Positions 1 through 14,055 of a DNA stretch of 64,000 bases are shown here, one piece after another. The first letter of the stretch is position 1; every line of letters begins with the position of its first letter. The DNA is from Nymphaea colorata (Eukaryota; Streptophyta; Magnoliopsida; Nymphaeales; Nymphaeaceae): the NCBI RefSeq assembly GCF_008831285.2, contig NC_045140.1, forward strand, positions 2,149,528 through 2,213,527, given 5' to 3'. A program made the translations under genes and the position numbers. The notes beneath the pieces are model-generated. The model made no database searches and was not told where the DNA came from. It saw only the letters and a program-made list of their open reading frames with translations.

Positions 1-1
1 G

Positions 2-1012
2 ATCCCTCTGAGCCTTGTCGGTTGCTTTCAGTTGGTTGAATTGAAGCTTAAGGCAAATAACCTCTCCGGATCGCTCCATCCCGAGCTTGACGCGCTCTCG
101 AGCCTCAGGATTCTTGATTTGAGTGACAACCGGATCTCCGGAGAGATCCCACTGCCGCTGGCCGGCTGCAAGTCGCTTGAGATCGTGGACCTCAGCAGGA
201 ACGCCTTCACTGGCGAGTTTGCCGATGCCTTCCTCAAGTGGACTGGCCTCCGGATGCTTTCACTTGCTGGAAACAACTTCCAAGGCGAGCTCCCTAGCTG
301 GATCTTCTCCTTCGATAACCTCCGAGTGCTTAACCTCTCTCGCAACAATTTTTCCGGCGCCATACCTGAGAGCGTCCTCAACGCCGACTCTGTCCTCGCC
401 CGCGGCGGTGATCCTCCCGGTCTTTTCCTGGAATTCCACCCGGTTGTCGTGGTCTCGATTGAGATTGCCCCAGAAAATCGGCAATTAGGATTCAGTTATG
501 ATCTCTTGTCGGTAGTAACAATCGACCTCTCTGGAAACTATTTGTCCGGGGAAATTCCGGCTGGCTTGTTGAGTCTGAAGGGTGTGGAATATCTCAACCT
601 CTCCTACAATTCGTTTTCCGGCGGGATTCCGTCGGGTTGGGCAAATATGAGCGCGTTGCGCAGCCTGGACCTCTCCCACAACTCGTTATCCGGCCAGATT
701 CCAGCAGATATCTCAGACCTTGAGAACCTGACCTTCCTGAACCTGTCCTACAATTGCCTCACTGGCTCTGTGCCTGAGAAGAAGCGGATTTGGAGCTTTC
801 AGGGGGCATTCGTGGGTAATCCGGGGCTCTGTGGAGAAGGTTGCTCTGGAAACGATATTCCGGTGCCAGTGGTGAGCGACGGGGAAGAATTCATGTCGAT
901 GACCGCATTTGCTGTAAGCGCGGGGATGAGCTTCTACCTGTCGATTGGTGCACTTTTCCTCTGGCCTCAATCGAGGAATTATGTCCTCCGTCCATGGAAG
1001 CCAGAATCCTGA
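2..1012 (+). CDS. CLV2: CLAVATA2-like LRR receptor-like protein, C-terminal part (5' end outside window)
   Basis: The frame is open from the window edge to a TGA at 1010-1012, so about 336 C-terminal residues of a protein usually near 720 are visible. Nine plant-type LRRs can be read (LxxLxLxxNxLSGxIP pattern). Five come first, then a non-LRR island of about 40 residues ending LGFSYDLLSV, then four more LRRs. A Cys-containing cap (GNPGLCGEGC), one membrane helix (about FAVSAGMSFYLSIGALFLW) and a 15-residue cytoplasmic tail ending RNYVLRPWKPES follow. There is no kinase domain. The island, the LGFSYDLLS motif, the GNPxLC cap and the short SRxYxL tail match Arabidopsis CLV2 as I remember it. 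In that family CLV2 sits in the plasma membrane with the pseudokinase CRN and takes part in CLE-peptide signalling in meristems. Another short-tailed LRR-RLP is possible but less likely. High GC and no intron in the visible part fit the family. Confidence 0.85.
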   Translation: MPLSLVGCFQLVELKLKANNLSGSLHPELDALSSLRILDLSDNRISGEIPLPLAGCKSLEIVDLSRNAFTGEFADAFLKWTGLRMLSLAGNNFQGELPSWIFSFDNLRVLNLSRNNFSGAIPESVLNADSVLARGGDPPGLFLEFHPVVVVSIEIAPENRQLGFSYDLLSVVTIDLSGNYLSGEIPAGLLSLKGVEYLNLSYNSFSGGIPSGWANMSALRSLDLSHNSLSGQIPADISDLENLTFLNLSYNCLTGSVPEKKRIWSFQGAFVGNPGLCGEGCSGNDIPVPVVSDGEEFMSMTAFAVSAGMSFYLSIGALFLWPQSRNYVLRPWKPES

Positions 1013-2293
1013 GGTGGCTTTCCGGCATTAGTTTCTTCATCTGGAGGCAGTTTGTCGTCTTCTGGGACGTGGAATTTGCCATTTGAGAATGGTGAGTTGG
1101 CATGATGAAGTTTGATATGTTGGGGATTGGTATCTAATGGCATCTATCTTGAACGCGTGGTGGTTTGGAAGTCTGTTGGATGGTAGACATGATTTACGCA
1201 CTGCAAAACTTACAATCCACAGAATCAAGAGTGGGAATTTGTGATATTTTGTCGAGCATTTACTCTGCAGGCAGATTAACTTAAATGGTGAGCAACTGCT
1301 CACTACGTATGGGGTAAGAAGGGTAGGGATCCATGCAGAATTGAATTCTTTTCGTTGTTGGGATGCTTGGTTTATGGACTTCAAAGCTGATTCCATTGAT
1401 TAAAGATTTTTGCTCCATAAGTTGCACAATACTGAGATCTGTATTTTGAGGGAAAAGTAATGGATGGTGGTAAATGGGTGGTTGGAAACAGGGACAGCGT
1501 TTTAGATATTGACACCAATTTTCTCACTCCATGATGTTGATATTAAGTGCTGCGATTCCATGGAAACTTCTTCCAATATTGTGAAGGGTTGATTAAGATA
1601 ATTCCACTAGAAAGAACAACGATTTGTACATATGCAGTAAATTGGTTTCCAATTTTTCAGCTTCCAGAAGTGGAATGGTCAAATGATTTTTGTTCTGTTT
1701 TTACATGTCAGAAACAGAAGGAGCCTATTTGCTTCTGGAGTGCTCGTGTTGTGGAGGGAAGGCGTTGGTCTAAAAATTTGAAGCCCGAGGCAAGTTAAAG
1801 TTTTCCCGTTTCTTCTGTTTCTCTTTCTTCTTGAAAAAGGTCTTTGTTCAAATAAATACTTGGAAGGAAATAATTATCATACATTGGTAAATCTCTGCTT
1901 TAATGCTCGTTTGGGATATTTTAGCGTATTAAGAATTACGATTGCATATGTAGAAGTTAAGTAGTGGGGACTATAGCCATGTGCATGCATATGCTTTTTG
2001 CTCACACGACAATGAATTAATGTAGGAAAAATGCACTTCTAGTTGTTTAGTGGTCTGCTACTTGCAAGTGTCATTTGATACATGTGGATTTCCTGTGCAA
2101 ATGACGAGCTGAAATATACTGCATTATTTAGTGATTTGATGTATCTTAATTGTTGCTTCATAGGCATGAAGCTTGCCTGATTGAAGTGGGAGGACCAAAA
2201 GCTTGTGATGTTCATTGTGCACTTTAACGAGCAATCAATGAATATCAATATCTGCCAAGTTGTCACTTGATAATTATTTGATCTTATGCTTTA

Positions 2294-2409
2294 TCTTGTC
2301 GTAGTTGATCCTGATTTAACAGGATGACTTGACTATAGCTTCACTGCTTTGTCTTGTCGTAGTTGATCCTGATTTAACAGGATGACTTGGCTATAGCTTC
2401 ATTGCTTTC
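2294..2409. repeat. Tandem duplication, 2 x 58 bp
   Basis: Two adjacent units beginning TCTTGTCGTAGTTGATCC differ at only a few positions. Each unit contains the small palindrome ATCCTGATTTAACAGGAT. The duplication lies in the intergenic region and looks recent. Confidence 0.9.
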
Positions 2410-5400
2410 TCACTTTTATTTTTTCAATTGCTGCATGTTTTTGTTTTATTCCATTTGTAAATCCATCTTAATCATAAGGTGGAGTTTTCTAATCTACTAA
2501 TGAAAAGCCAACAGTAGTGATGGGGGCTAAATTAAATCCATAAGAAAATGTCAGTTCATAGTTGGCAGGCCCTTGAATCTTACCCGTATCAGTTGGCTAC
2601 TGGGTCATGGGTCAGGGAATTGACTCGGTAACTCGTCCTGGTCAAGCAATAAATTTTTTATCATGTATTTTTGTACTACGAATTAACGAAGAAATGGAAT
2701 ATATCGATAAAATGACAAATAAATACCAAGTAACATAGTAAATATAATCAAATTTCTAGAGTTGATGAACACAACTATACAAAATAACAAATTAATAATT
2801 AAAATGGTCGGATTAGTTTATTTCTAGTAAACAACTATAGTTTATTTCTTAGTGATTGAGTAATAGTGTTGCTGAATGAAACAGTCTACAGTCACACGAT
2901 CCTGAGCTGATTCAACCGCTTCAGCCAATACGGAACCTAGTCTTGTAGGAATATGGTTGCATTTGTGTCAACATTTGACTCTGGACCAGTCTATAGCTAT
3001 CCAAGTCAAATGGGACTATTCCTGACTCAACTCGTCAGGTTTGTCAACTACGCATAGGCCTATAATTAGCTCTAACGCCTTGTGATGGCAATAATCTTGG
3101 TACGAGTACCAGTCTACCATTAAAAACGTCTAAAAGATAAACCGCCTCCAATTATTGTCTTGCTAAACATCCTGTGAAGATGATGAATATTGCTCCTTAG
3201 TCTCAGTGTCAAACTTTGTTCTACGTACTTACCTGGTATCCTTTTTTTTTTTTCTCAGGAAAAGCTTATCTTTAGCCGGGCAAGTTCCGACGAAATGAGC
3301 AAGCTGTATCTACTCATTTTCAAGCTTAGGATATTTGAAGTTCATGGATGCTGTATAGTGCAATTGATCACCATTCCAAATCCTTAGTGGCAGTTGGGCT
3401 CATGCTGACGTTTGACACTTCCTTTACAAGTCCCTTAAGTCTGTACACGTCATTCCTATGTTCAGCATTTAGATAAATGTACAAAGGTTGGCTGCTGTAT
3501 TATGTGTTTGTTAGTTCCAGTGTTCGTTTCAAAAAGACGCTGAATGAGAATGGAGCCCCTGAATAAAAAATACTGCGCGTCCAGATTTTCATTGTTTCCA
3601 TCTATCACTGAATGTGCACCATGAATGTCTTGTTCTCCAAAACACTATGTTGCTTGCTTTCACTTCCACTTTAATACCCCATATTTTGTTGCTTTGAAGA
3701 GGCCAAAGCGCCTTTCTTTTTTTCATGTTCCCGAGGTCTAGGGCTGCTTCAGGACATCGGTAGAAAGCAAGATAAGTGTTGTGCATCAACTGTTTGCAAT
3801 GTAGAGAAGTGGTGCTTAGTTTCACTAGCCTGCCAGTTCAACCAGCGACACTACCCTATCGGGGCCTTGAAGGACTCGATGGTTAGTGGAATGGCTCTAG
3901 ATGGAGGGACTTACAATTCGCTTTTGGCAGTTATTGCTTCCCTTTGTGACTCCTCTCCTGTTGCAGGGTTAGAATGTTGTCTGAGACACCCTTGATTTCA
4001 GTTGGCAGCATGTGATGTTGTGCATCTTTGGTTCATTCATGTCTTTACGCCAAATGAGGTTCAGCCGGTTAGAGGGACCCACTCGTTGCCTTTGTCACGA
4101 CTCTTGCAGCTGCAACCGCAATCCTAGAACCAAGAACCACAATAAAGGTTGCAGTTCAGCTATGATTAACCGTGAGAGGATCAAACAACTCAAGTGGTAC
4201 TCGATCCTTTTATGTTTGAGCCAAAAGCTTGATTAACCGAAAGAAATCATGAATTTAATGCATGTCATCTCGATTAGGCTTGGGTATGCATATATGGGCC
4301 CATGGTATGAAGTATGGGTCGCCGGTTTTAACATTGTATGGTTCTTTTGGTTCTGTTCTATAGCCATGCATTTGATGTCCCTTGTGCACATGCCTGTCAA
4401 GTGTGGCGGTCTATTGAATCTTTGCTTGACCAATTTTTTTTGGGAGAATGCACTTACTATTGCCTCCAAGCGGCACTGGGTCGCTTGGGATGGTACCTGT
4501 ATGCTCAAAGCTAAAGATGGTTTTTAGATGTTCTGGATCTGCAGTTTCAGAGTATTCCTTTGGTTTTTAAGCGGTGACATGCTACCCGTCAAGTTGACTA
4601 CTTTCCGAGAAATATTAACTGCCTTTGGATTAACGGCCTGTGCCACAACATTGCTGAAAAATAAACTTCCGAGAAAAAAATGCAATTGGTGAAAAATATT
4701 CTCAGTTGTTGCACAACATTGCTAACTATTCTCAGTTCTAAAACTTGTTTATCCATTAGCTGTTTTGTTATGCGTGATCAATTTCTCTACCATTTGTGTT
4801 TCATGCACTGTCACAGTGATGCCTACAGAGGAGGAAAGAGAATTGAGATCATGTTTGTGCGCGTCTTGTACCTTATTAGACGATTATTTTGATGTCGGTG
4901 GATGATTCATCCATACTGAGAAGCTGGATTTAAATGTGTTAAAAACATCATTCATAGTCATTCAGGAATTGCTTGGACTTACTATGCATTGCCAAATACA
5001 CTGTATTACATTATGTGATATGTTGAGGGATAGAAATTTATTAGAAGGTGGTCATGACATAAAGTAGAAGAACATATTGCTACATCTTTTTAGTCGTTGG
5101 ACATGAACACAATCGTGCATGTCAAATGCATTTCAACATCAAGGACAGACAATTAGCGAGTATGTTCGTCTTATCTTGCATGTAATTTGTTGAGTGGGGA
5201 AAGATCACATCTAACGACTAGACATCAATTGGAGACGGTCTTTTTCGTCAACTTCATGGTTCTCGTTGTTGATAACACGTTTATCTTCTTCTTCATCTTC
5301 TACATTTTCTTCCTTTTCGGGTCACTTTCTTCAATGCACCAGGGGTTAGATCAATTGAAAATGAGTGGATAGTGTTAGAATTTGTGAATAGAGCAAGAAA

Positions 5401-5832
5401 AAAAAAATTCTGTTGAATGTTTGAGAAATGCAATAAGGGTGATTGAAATTTTCCATCTATTCATGATCCTAGAAAGGCCGCTTTGTATTTTGCCTCAATG
5501 GGTATACCATAGCTGTTTTGGCTAGGGGCTAGTGAAAAGACATGTTTTTATTTGATTTTCATGGATGGTTATGAGCCAGTGAAAAAACATATATCTAATT
5601 CTATTTCTGCTATCCTGTCTTAAGTGGTGGGACACTGTAACTAAGTTAAAGGTGCACTGCTACCATCGATGACGCTGATGCAGTTTAAGATCCTGAAAGT
5701 GGGGAGAATGGAGGGCCTTCGGGCTTCATTTCTGCACTATGGATTATTAACCTCCTGAAAAGCCGTTTTGTATTTTGTTGCAGGGACTTTTAGTGGAGAT
5801 CACCACTAGAATTCTATAAACCTTACAAACAA

Positions 5833-5997
5833 TGGTGTAACTAGAAAAAGCACTCATTGATAAATACTCATATCTGGAGGAGCACCCTATATATGTATGA
5901 CAGTGAATATTAAATTTGCCAATGTAAAATAATGAGATTTTAAGGAGCTGGCATGGGCACCTGCCCACACCAACCACATGTGGCTCCTCCACTGCTT
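5833..5997 (-). mobile_element. Short dispersed repeat with GTGGGCAGGTGCCC motif
   Basis: Read on the minus strand, it runs from GGAGGAGCCACATGTGG through a TGGTGTGGGCAGGTGCCC palindrome, an AT-rich middle, a CTCCAGATATGAGTATTTAT block, and ends near TTTTTCTAGTTACACCATTG. The same order of blocks recurs at 57775-57955, so this is a dispersed element and not local low complexity. No coding capacity. Superfamily unassigned. Confidence 0.65.
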
Positions 5998-6693
5998 ACA
6001 AATGGTAAGATTTTCGTGTTCTTGAACCCTTTTCCTGTTCCCGTAAACAGGTGAAAATAGTTTGCTCCTTTGATATGCTCGGTTGCCGAACACATGCCCA
6101 ATCGGCTGGAAACCGAAGTAAGTTTCCTCAACATTATGGAATTCTAGTCCTAGAATTTAAGTTCTAGGGCCATCTCACGGGCCCTCCTAGAAAGAGAAAG
6201 AACCAGCAGGTTAACGACCTTAAGGATGATCTCAACGTAGAAAGAAATAAAAACAATAAGTTGATTGGCTCGTAGGTTGTCTATGTTAAGTTTAGCTCAG
6301 CTAAGTTATCCACCAAGTGACCACTCCGTGCAGCCTTAACTCATACCAAATTATGAAATCACCCGCTTGATTATTGTCAGCCACGGTTTTCTGATGATCT
6401 ACGTTGACAAAGTTCCCCTTTCTATACCCCAGTTTAAGCAGGAGGAGTTCCCGACTTCGCATTTCTCATTTCTGTACTATTATAGGCCAGGATGGTGCTC
6501 AGTTTCTGTACTCGTAGTGAATCATCAAGTCGACTGCTTGGCAGGACAAAAGAGTTCGAGACGTTACTCGTTATAATCATTAATTAGTCCTCGTTTCATC
6601 AGTCGAGGCTGGTAGCTCATTTATCTATTGAGAAGTAAGAAAAAGATGGGGTGTAATATATTCCACGATTGGGGACTAGGGGTTTGGTTTCTT

Positions 6694-8977
6694 ATGGCAT
6701 CCATTGCTATGGGCCTGGTTTTCAGATCCTCTTTTCTGTCACCCCTTCAGCCCACAACGAGATCCAGCTGCCATATTGCTTCATCTACAGGGCCTCCCAC
6801 TGTCTCCACTTGCTCAATGGGGGAGCGAAAGAAGCTGCCCATCCTGCTTTTTGATGTCATGGACACCATCGTCAGGGACCCTTTTTATGAGGACGTGCCT
6901 GCTTTCTTCGGGTATGTTTGTCCTTCAGAATGATTTCACGCTGGTCCTTTCAGGATTCAGTGCTTGAAAAGTCGAAATGGTAAATAGATATGTTTTGCTT
7001 AAGAATACAAAAATATGGAATGCTTGTTGCTAGTCCTTATCCGGACAGTACTAGGGCGGTTCTTTTTCTTTTCATGCTTTATTTTGATATGGTGATTCTG
7101 ATTGGTTGGTATCACCAAGACCAGTATTTTTGGGGTCGGTTTGGTTTTAGATTTTCGTCTTGAAGAGTCGCAAGGTGAAATTAGTTTTGATTGCTTATCA
7201 GTATTCGACTTTGCTGGTGTTGGACTTTTGATTTGGGCATTGGGAATTAGGACCGTTTTCGTTGTTTTTTAGTAGTTTTAATGCTTCTTTGACTACATTT
7301 GGGTGATTTGTACTCGAATAATCAAATGGTTAGCGATCGAATTGGATGCTTCTTGCGAAAAGTGTTGTTATTTTTCTGATTATTTAACCGTATGGATTTC
7401 TAATATCGTTGTTGCTAGATGAATGAGTTTTCCTGTGATGTTCCAAGAAGGTTACGTGAGTCGGGAGGCAGTGGTGGTAATCCATGATTTGGGGTGGCCG
7501 CGAATTTAAAGAATTTAAACGCACAATATGACTGTGTGCTTTAATTGGAGTTTTCTTAATGTTTTTTTACTTTTAGCTACTTTTTTTTCCCTTGTAAGTA
7601 TTTTCTGGTATCTTCTGTTGGCGGATAAGAATTTTGTTTCTTTCCTCTAGTAATTAACAACTTCGCGATGCTAATGTTATTTTTACTCTTCCGTTGTTTC
7701 TTGTTTTTCCTTTCTCCAATAGCTAGAACTGGAGTATTCTATGGGCGCCTTTTCCTATTATGGTTATGTTTCTCTCACTGGCAATAACTATAGACGGATT
7801 TGTTTTTTCCAAATTCTACTGCTTTATGGACAATGTCTCTTCTTTCTCTGTTTTGGTTTGCTATCTCATCGGCCTGAGTTTGTTTTTCTCTAGAACAATT
7901 TTATAAGCGCTCAAGCCAGCTGATAAGAAAATTGGTGTTTGTATCATGGACAATCGTAGTAAAATTGGGTCATTTACAGTTGAATTTAGGCTGCATCTTA
8001 GGTCAGTCAGACTGTTTGTTTTACTGATGTCAAATTTTTGTTCTCTGGTTGTGTTCATTCAGGTCATGCTTGTCAGGAAGATTATGCCAAATAATTTTTC
8101 TGCTTATGCATAAGAATTAACATTTATGCTTTCATCTTGGAGATTTTTTTCCATCTGCTCTGTATCCTTGTGCTCCCTTTATATGTTTTCCATTCAACAA
8201 ACACTTGTCAGTCATGGAAGAATGAAATAATTTTAATAGCTCATATCAGATTATTTTCCATGCCCAGAATGCCAATGAAAGAATTGTTAGAGGCCAAGCA
8301 TCCAACTGCTTGGGGTGAGTTTGAAGAGGGACTAATAAATGAGGTATTATATATGATGCAATTGAAAGTTCTTATGAGCCAAACCAAACCTGTCAGTGAG
8401 CAGATTTTAAGATGAAAATTGATTGCTGCCGCTTTGTTCTGGTTTTTCATCTTCTTTTCCCCCCTATACCATATTAAACATTATAAGGTCTTCCACTTTT
8501 CATCTTCACTAACATGTTTTTTAGTAATCTGTAATATTTTCATCTTTTTATCTATTCCTGCCATAGTCATTCATGTCAGCTATTTTTTAGTATATCATCA
8601 TAGTTTTGACGAATTTAAAGGTTTATGTGCAACCACAAATTATTAGGAAATATTCTGAAGGTCCGGAAAAGGATGTGTTCTGATAATGATGTGGAGGTAT
8701 CGTGACTTACTGAAAATCTAACGACAATGCTGTGGAGGTCTTCTGATTTATGCAGAATCTGAAACAAGAGAAAGCTTGAGACTTTAGCCAAAGCCAATCA
8801 AGGAGTGGAGTGGCACAGGTATAAGGTAGATGATAGTTGGGTTAATGGCTGGATGTGGGGTCTAGGGGAGGATGCATTTATTATTCGACTCTCCTTCCCA
8901 CCAACATTAAAGTGGTCTTCCACTTTCATTTCTGCTGACTGTTCTTCTTCTGGAGCCCTTCCATCTCTAATTAGGAT

Positions 8978-9070
<93 letters not shown>

Positions 9071-12000
9071 GTGTATGCATATATGCAGGCATATACATGC
9101 ACACATTGAACCAGTCCCATTTGAAACTTGGTTTCAACACATCTTTCATTTTTTAGGGTTCTTTTGAAAAAATAATTATGAAGTTATGATGTGCACGTTT
9201 ACAAACATATAAATCAACAGGATTCATGTACTTGGACCTGTAAAATGAGTTTTAAAAGCCAAAAATGTTCTACTCTGGGTTTGAAAATCTTATGTACACA
9301 TTCTAAAGATATTACTTTTTATAGGTTCATAATGTTTTGCATGTAAAGATGACATCTATAAGGTTGATTAAGAAAAAAATAGGTGAAAAAAAACACTAAA
9401 AATGAATTGTGTGGTAAAACCAGTCCCCAAATGGAAGTGGTTAAGCTGAAGTATCACCGATCGGTTGGGCCGACTTATACGTATATCGTAAGCGTATCGT
9501 AAATGTATTTTTTTAATTCATTTAAAAATAAAAAAATCCGAAAAATAGATGAAATTTCTGAAAAAAAAGGAAAAATAATTTTTTTTTCTATATAAAACAA
9601 CTCATTAGAGTACCAAACACATAAATAAACATTCATAATTTGTCATCCACACACATAAATAATGATATGATAAGCATGATAAAGTTTAAAGTCTTAAAGA
9701 CTTTTACCGTCAAAGTTTCACAGTTTCACAGTTTTACATCATATCATCAAAGATTTAGAACATAGAATGTATCTATTCATCTTCTTCATTTCCATTATGA
9801 TCTTCGCCATTTTCTTCTCCCTTCAGTGCGGCGGTTTCTTCCTTCAATCGTCGCTTTTTGGTGATTTCTATCCAAAATGATAAAAGCTCCTCCTCCCACA
9901 GCTCTTACGAATGCTGGAAATGAAAGGGAGGCAGGGTTTTAATCATGAAACTTTTGAAAAGGGTTTGAACAACTTAAAAAAAAGAAAACCCATATCATAC
10001 AATATGGGCTGTATCGTACGATACAGGTGCCCGTACCGTACGATACATACGATGCAAGTACGATACGCAAACATCTCGCTTTGTCTCTGAATAAGGGACA
10101 TCCAATGGTCACAACCCAAGCTAAAGGGGATCTGACCTGATTTATTTCATTTTATCTTTTCGCATTGTTACATAAAAAATCTGAAAGACCCAAACAACTT
10201 ATAATATAACACACCAAAACCCGATACAAAAATGACCCACAAAGACAACACATAAATGCAATAAGTATTGGATCTGATCCAAATCTGATATGGGACTTGA
10301 TCCATATATCTTAATAGCCTCCCTCTAGTTGAACACGGTCTTAGACCATGGACAACTTGTTTTTAAAGTAGAATCTTTGCTATGTTAGTTGTGTGGTAAA
10401 TATGTACTTGATTCTGGCCAACTTCCTTGTCTTCAATGGTCTGTCTCACAAAGTTCTGGTTTATCTCATTGTGCTTTATATAACCATAATGTATGGGGTT
10501 AAAAGCTTAAAAGATATGCTGATAGAATTATGATTATCACATAACAAAGTTGATACACTCTCCCAACTCTATCAATATTTAGCTTTAGTGTTCAACTTGC
10601 TCTCAACCCATTGTTTTCGACCACCTTGTGATAAGAAACTTTCTCCCAGAAATATATGATGACCTGAAACTGGCATTCATCAGGATCATCTGCTCATTCT
10701 GCATCTATATAAGTAACCAATTCATTTATATAAATGATCATTTCAACAGCTTACTGGATTGGGGCTTATAGACAAAGTACAATATTTTCAATTTTTTACT
10801 TCCATCTCCAATGGCCGCATAATTTTTCCCAGTATAGATGGTAAGCTTGGATAATTTATCTACACCCAACATGGATAGCTGCATCTGAACCAATGCACCA
10901 TATTCCTTGATCATTTTGCTTACAATGCATGTCCTCCACATCTCATCAAACTTGAGATTTGTTCATATCGTGACCAAAATCATGTGCTTTATTTTGTTGG
11001 CTTGTCCCAGCAGTTTGGTTTCTGCGAAATGGGGCTAGCTCAACAGCCAGGTCTTTCTGTTCTTCTGTATAAATATAGGCTGAACCTCATTTCGTGTTTT
11101 AGCGTGGAGTTCTGAGTCTCCTTTTTCATGAGATCCAGTTTTTCTCCTCCAGTTCGTTGATCTTTTGGAGTATCAATCTTGATTTTGTTCTTGAGATCCA
11201 TTTACTTTTCGTAGATTCATGTTGAATCTAGTTGCTGTTGTTCCTCCTATTTCACTACACTTGAAAATCATTCTGGTTGGGCCTGTCTAACGCCATCTTA
11301 CCAATCCCACAGAGAGAGCGAGAGAGAGAGAGAGAGAGAGAGAGAGTTAAAACATTATTTTCTTAGGAAAATGCAGTTTTGCTTTTTTGGCATTCAAAAC
11401 ATGTCCTTTTCTTTACTTTAAGTGAAAAGGCGGGCTGATGAAAGAAATATATTGGTTTACTAGACAAACTTTTTCATAGAATATAAAGTAAGCTTATTTA
11501 ATTTCTAAGAACTTAGAATTAAAGCAGTCTTGGGGCCTTCTTAATTTTTTGAGTGGGCCTCAGCACTGGTCTTAGGTGTTTTCAGTATCAGTTTTTTTCC
11601 TTCCTTTTTCCTGGGATAGGGGGTCACTGGAGAGGAATATCCAAGGAGGGTTATCTATGTCACTTGTTTGCATCTGCAAAGCTATTTCAAAGAGCTTGAG
11701 TATGGGGTAGCTATATAAATGAAAGGATATGATTGTCAAATGTCAACATATAGTTAATAAATTGATAAACATACCATAAAAATTCATAAATAAATTGTTT
11801 CAGACAAAAAGAGACAATATAGTTGAACAAATTATATATGGACTTTATGGAAGCATTAACCATCATCATGGTCATGCCTTCATGGTAGACAAGGCAAACA
11901 TGTACATCTTGAGGGGACAGGAAACATGTAAAATGCAAGTGGCTTCTCTCATGAGCAAAGAAAACACAAAGTCATTAAGGAAGTCTGTTGTATTTCTAGA

Positions 12001-14022
12001 GCTCTCCATTCTCAAATACATACAATTATTAATAGTAATATAATTATACCAAAAATGATAATAACAACAACTGCACAAACAATAATAATAGTAAGAATAA
12101 TGATGTTAAGAAGGAACACAGTGACTATGATGATGATGGCAACAATGATGCTAACAATAACAACTTTGAGTTTCGCTATGTTGTCCAATGGGTGAATCGC
12201 TATATCGATCTTGTTGTCTCTCGTTGGATTCAACAATTATTTAGTAAAAAATGTCTAGTTTTCCACAGCGAACTGGAAGACCAGATGCTTTGGCTAGGTT
12301 TGGAAACATTTCTGCTTCTGTTGCATTGTTACCCTGCTGTAACTTGTGAAATTTATTCCATGTACTTTCTTGATATTTTTTTCAATATTCCAGAGTGAGC
12401 TTGCCTCAAAATTCTTCAAAGATGGCAGACCTTTAGATTTGGAAGGTATAATTATATCCCTGTATTAACTTTTGTATTTGGCTACACAGCCTAGTATTTT
12501 ATCTGCAAAAACATCTGCAATACAAAATGACACAGAAGATTTATCTCTTCTCTTTATATCCTTATGTAAAAACACTCTTATACTGTTTTTTACTACAAGC
12601 ATCTATACTAAAATGCTTCCTACTTTTCCCATGTGTTTAAGATTGATTATGTTACAGAACTATGATTGTACAATGTGGTACGCCCTTCAGCTCACATTTA
12701 TGGTTCCATTATATGTTTACATGAAATTAAGTTCTCATCCCTATTGATTTACAAAAACTAGTTTGTCAAATAACACATATATGTTTGAAAGATATTATTG
12801 TTTCTGAAGGCATCATGTTCGACTCTCTTCAGTCATGCGATTGTCAAAAGATTTACCCTGGAACCTTAATATAGGTAGGTATTAACTTGATTTGGTATTT
12901 CTATTGGATTAGAATACCAAATCGGGTTATTTCATGACCTTGTTACCATATTACATTATAGGCCATTCTCCTCAAAAGTGCATTCCATGTTCAATGTAAT
13001 GAAACCTGGAGTGACAGGGAGATATGCAGTTTGTTTCCGATAAGTTACTTTTGGAATAATATGCACACATAAACTTGCACCTGTGAAATGATATAGGCCA
13101 TCCCTTCCATTTCTTTTGACAAATATCACATCCAAAGGAAGAAAGAATCAGTTAAATAGCATTAAGTAGAGAGATCTTCAAAGTTCATCAGACTGTTGAA
13201 TGTAAAGTAAAGATTGTCTGGGACATTGTTCTTTCTTGCTTCACAAGATTCTCATCTTAGAGTTTGCTATTTTATTGTACTTCCCTCAACTATCTGACTT
13301 GGTTTTTTCAGGTTTGAAGGATTGCATGAGACATGGCTATTCCTACCTCAGTGGCATGCAAATGTTACTTCAAAATTTGAAAGAAAGTGGCTACGAGATG
13401 CATGCTTTTACTAATTACCCTGTATGGTAGGCACATGGAGTCATTTTTTATATAACTATTGTTAAACATGATATATTGATAAAGTCTACAGGTACATGTT
13501 GATTGAAGAAGAACTAAAACTTTCAGCATACTTAAATTGGACATTCTGCTCATGCTTCACAGGTGAACTTGTGTCTTTTATGTCCTGTGTAATGTTTCGG
13601 TGCCTAAGGATGATAAAGTTTGACTTTCCTATAAACATGTCAGCTTCTGTTTATTATTATTTATGCCGATGATTTGTGAAATGAGTTGGTACAAAGAGGC
13701 TCACACTTAGCAATAGGTCAAAACGAACCTCAGATACAGGGCCACAACAGTCCCAAAGAACAACCACTTAACAGAAAACTCACAAAGCTTGTCTGGAAAT
13801 AATTCATTAATTCAAAAAAGAACTGGCATACACAAGCAATTCAACCTCTAAACTTATGCATAAATTCATCACCAAAAAATTGGTATTAACTTCTATCTAT
13901 GATGAGCCGATGGCTTATGGTGCCTTTAGTGACGATTTATGGTCTTTTAAAAGACACATTTTTAAATTTTAACCATCCAAAAACTATTTGACAAATGTCA
14001 GCCAGCTTGTTTCAATTTTCTT

Positions 14023-14055
<33 letters not shown>

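Larger units (their letters stand above)
1013..6645. other. Intergenic region, CLV2 to FHY1
   Basis: About 5.6 kb of AT-rich DNA without a convincing gene. It holds the CLV2 3' UTR, a two-unit tandem repeat at 2294-2409, and one reverse-oriented copy of the GTGGGCAGCTGCCCAC repeat family near 5833-5997. Short open frames have no recognisable domain. A stretch near 3867-3990 reads like a PPR fragment (DGGTYNSLLAVIASLCD) but is too short and isolated to call. Confidence 0.6.

Noticed and set aside
3867-3990. PPR-like string GGTYNSLLAVIASLCD
   Set aside because: Only about 30 codons match a very common motif, with nothing PPR-like on either side.
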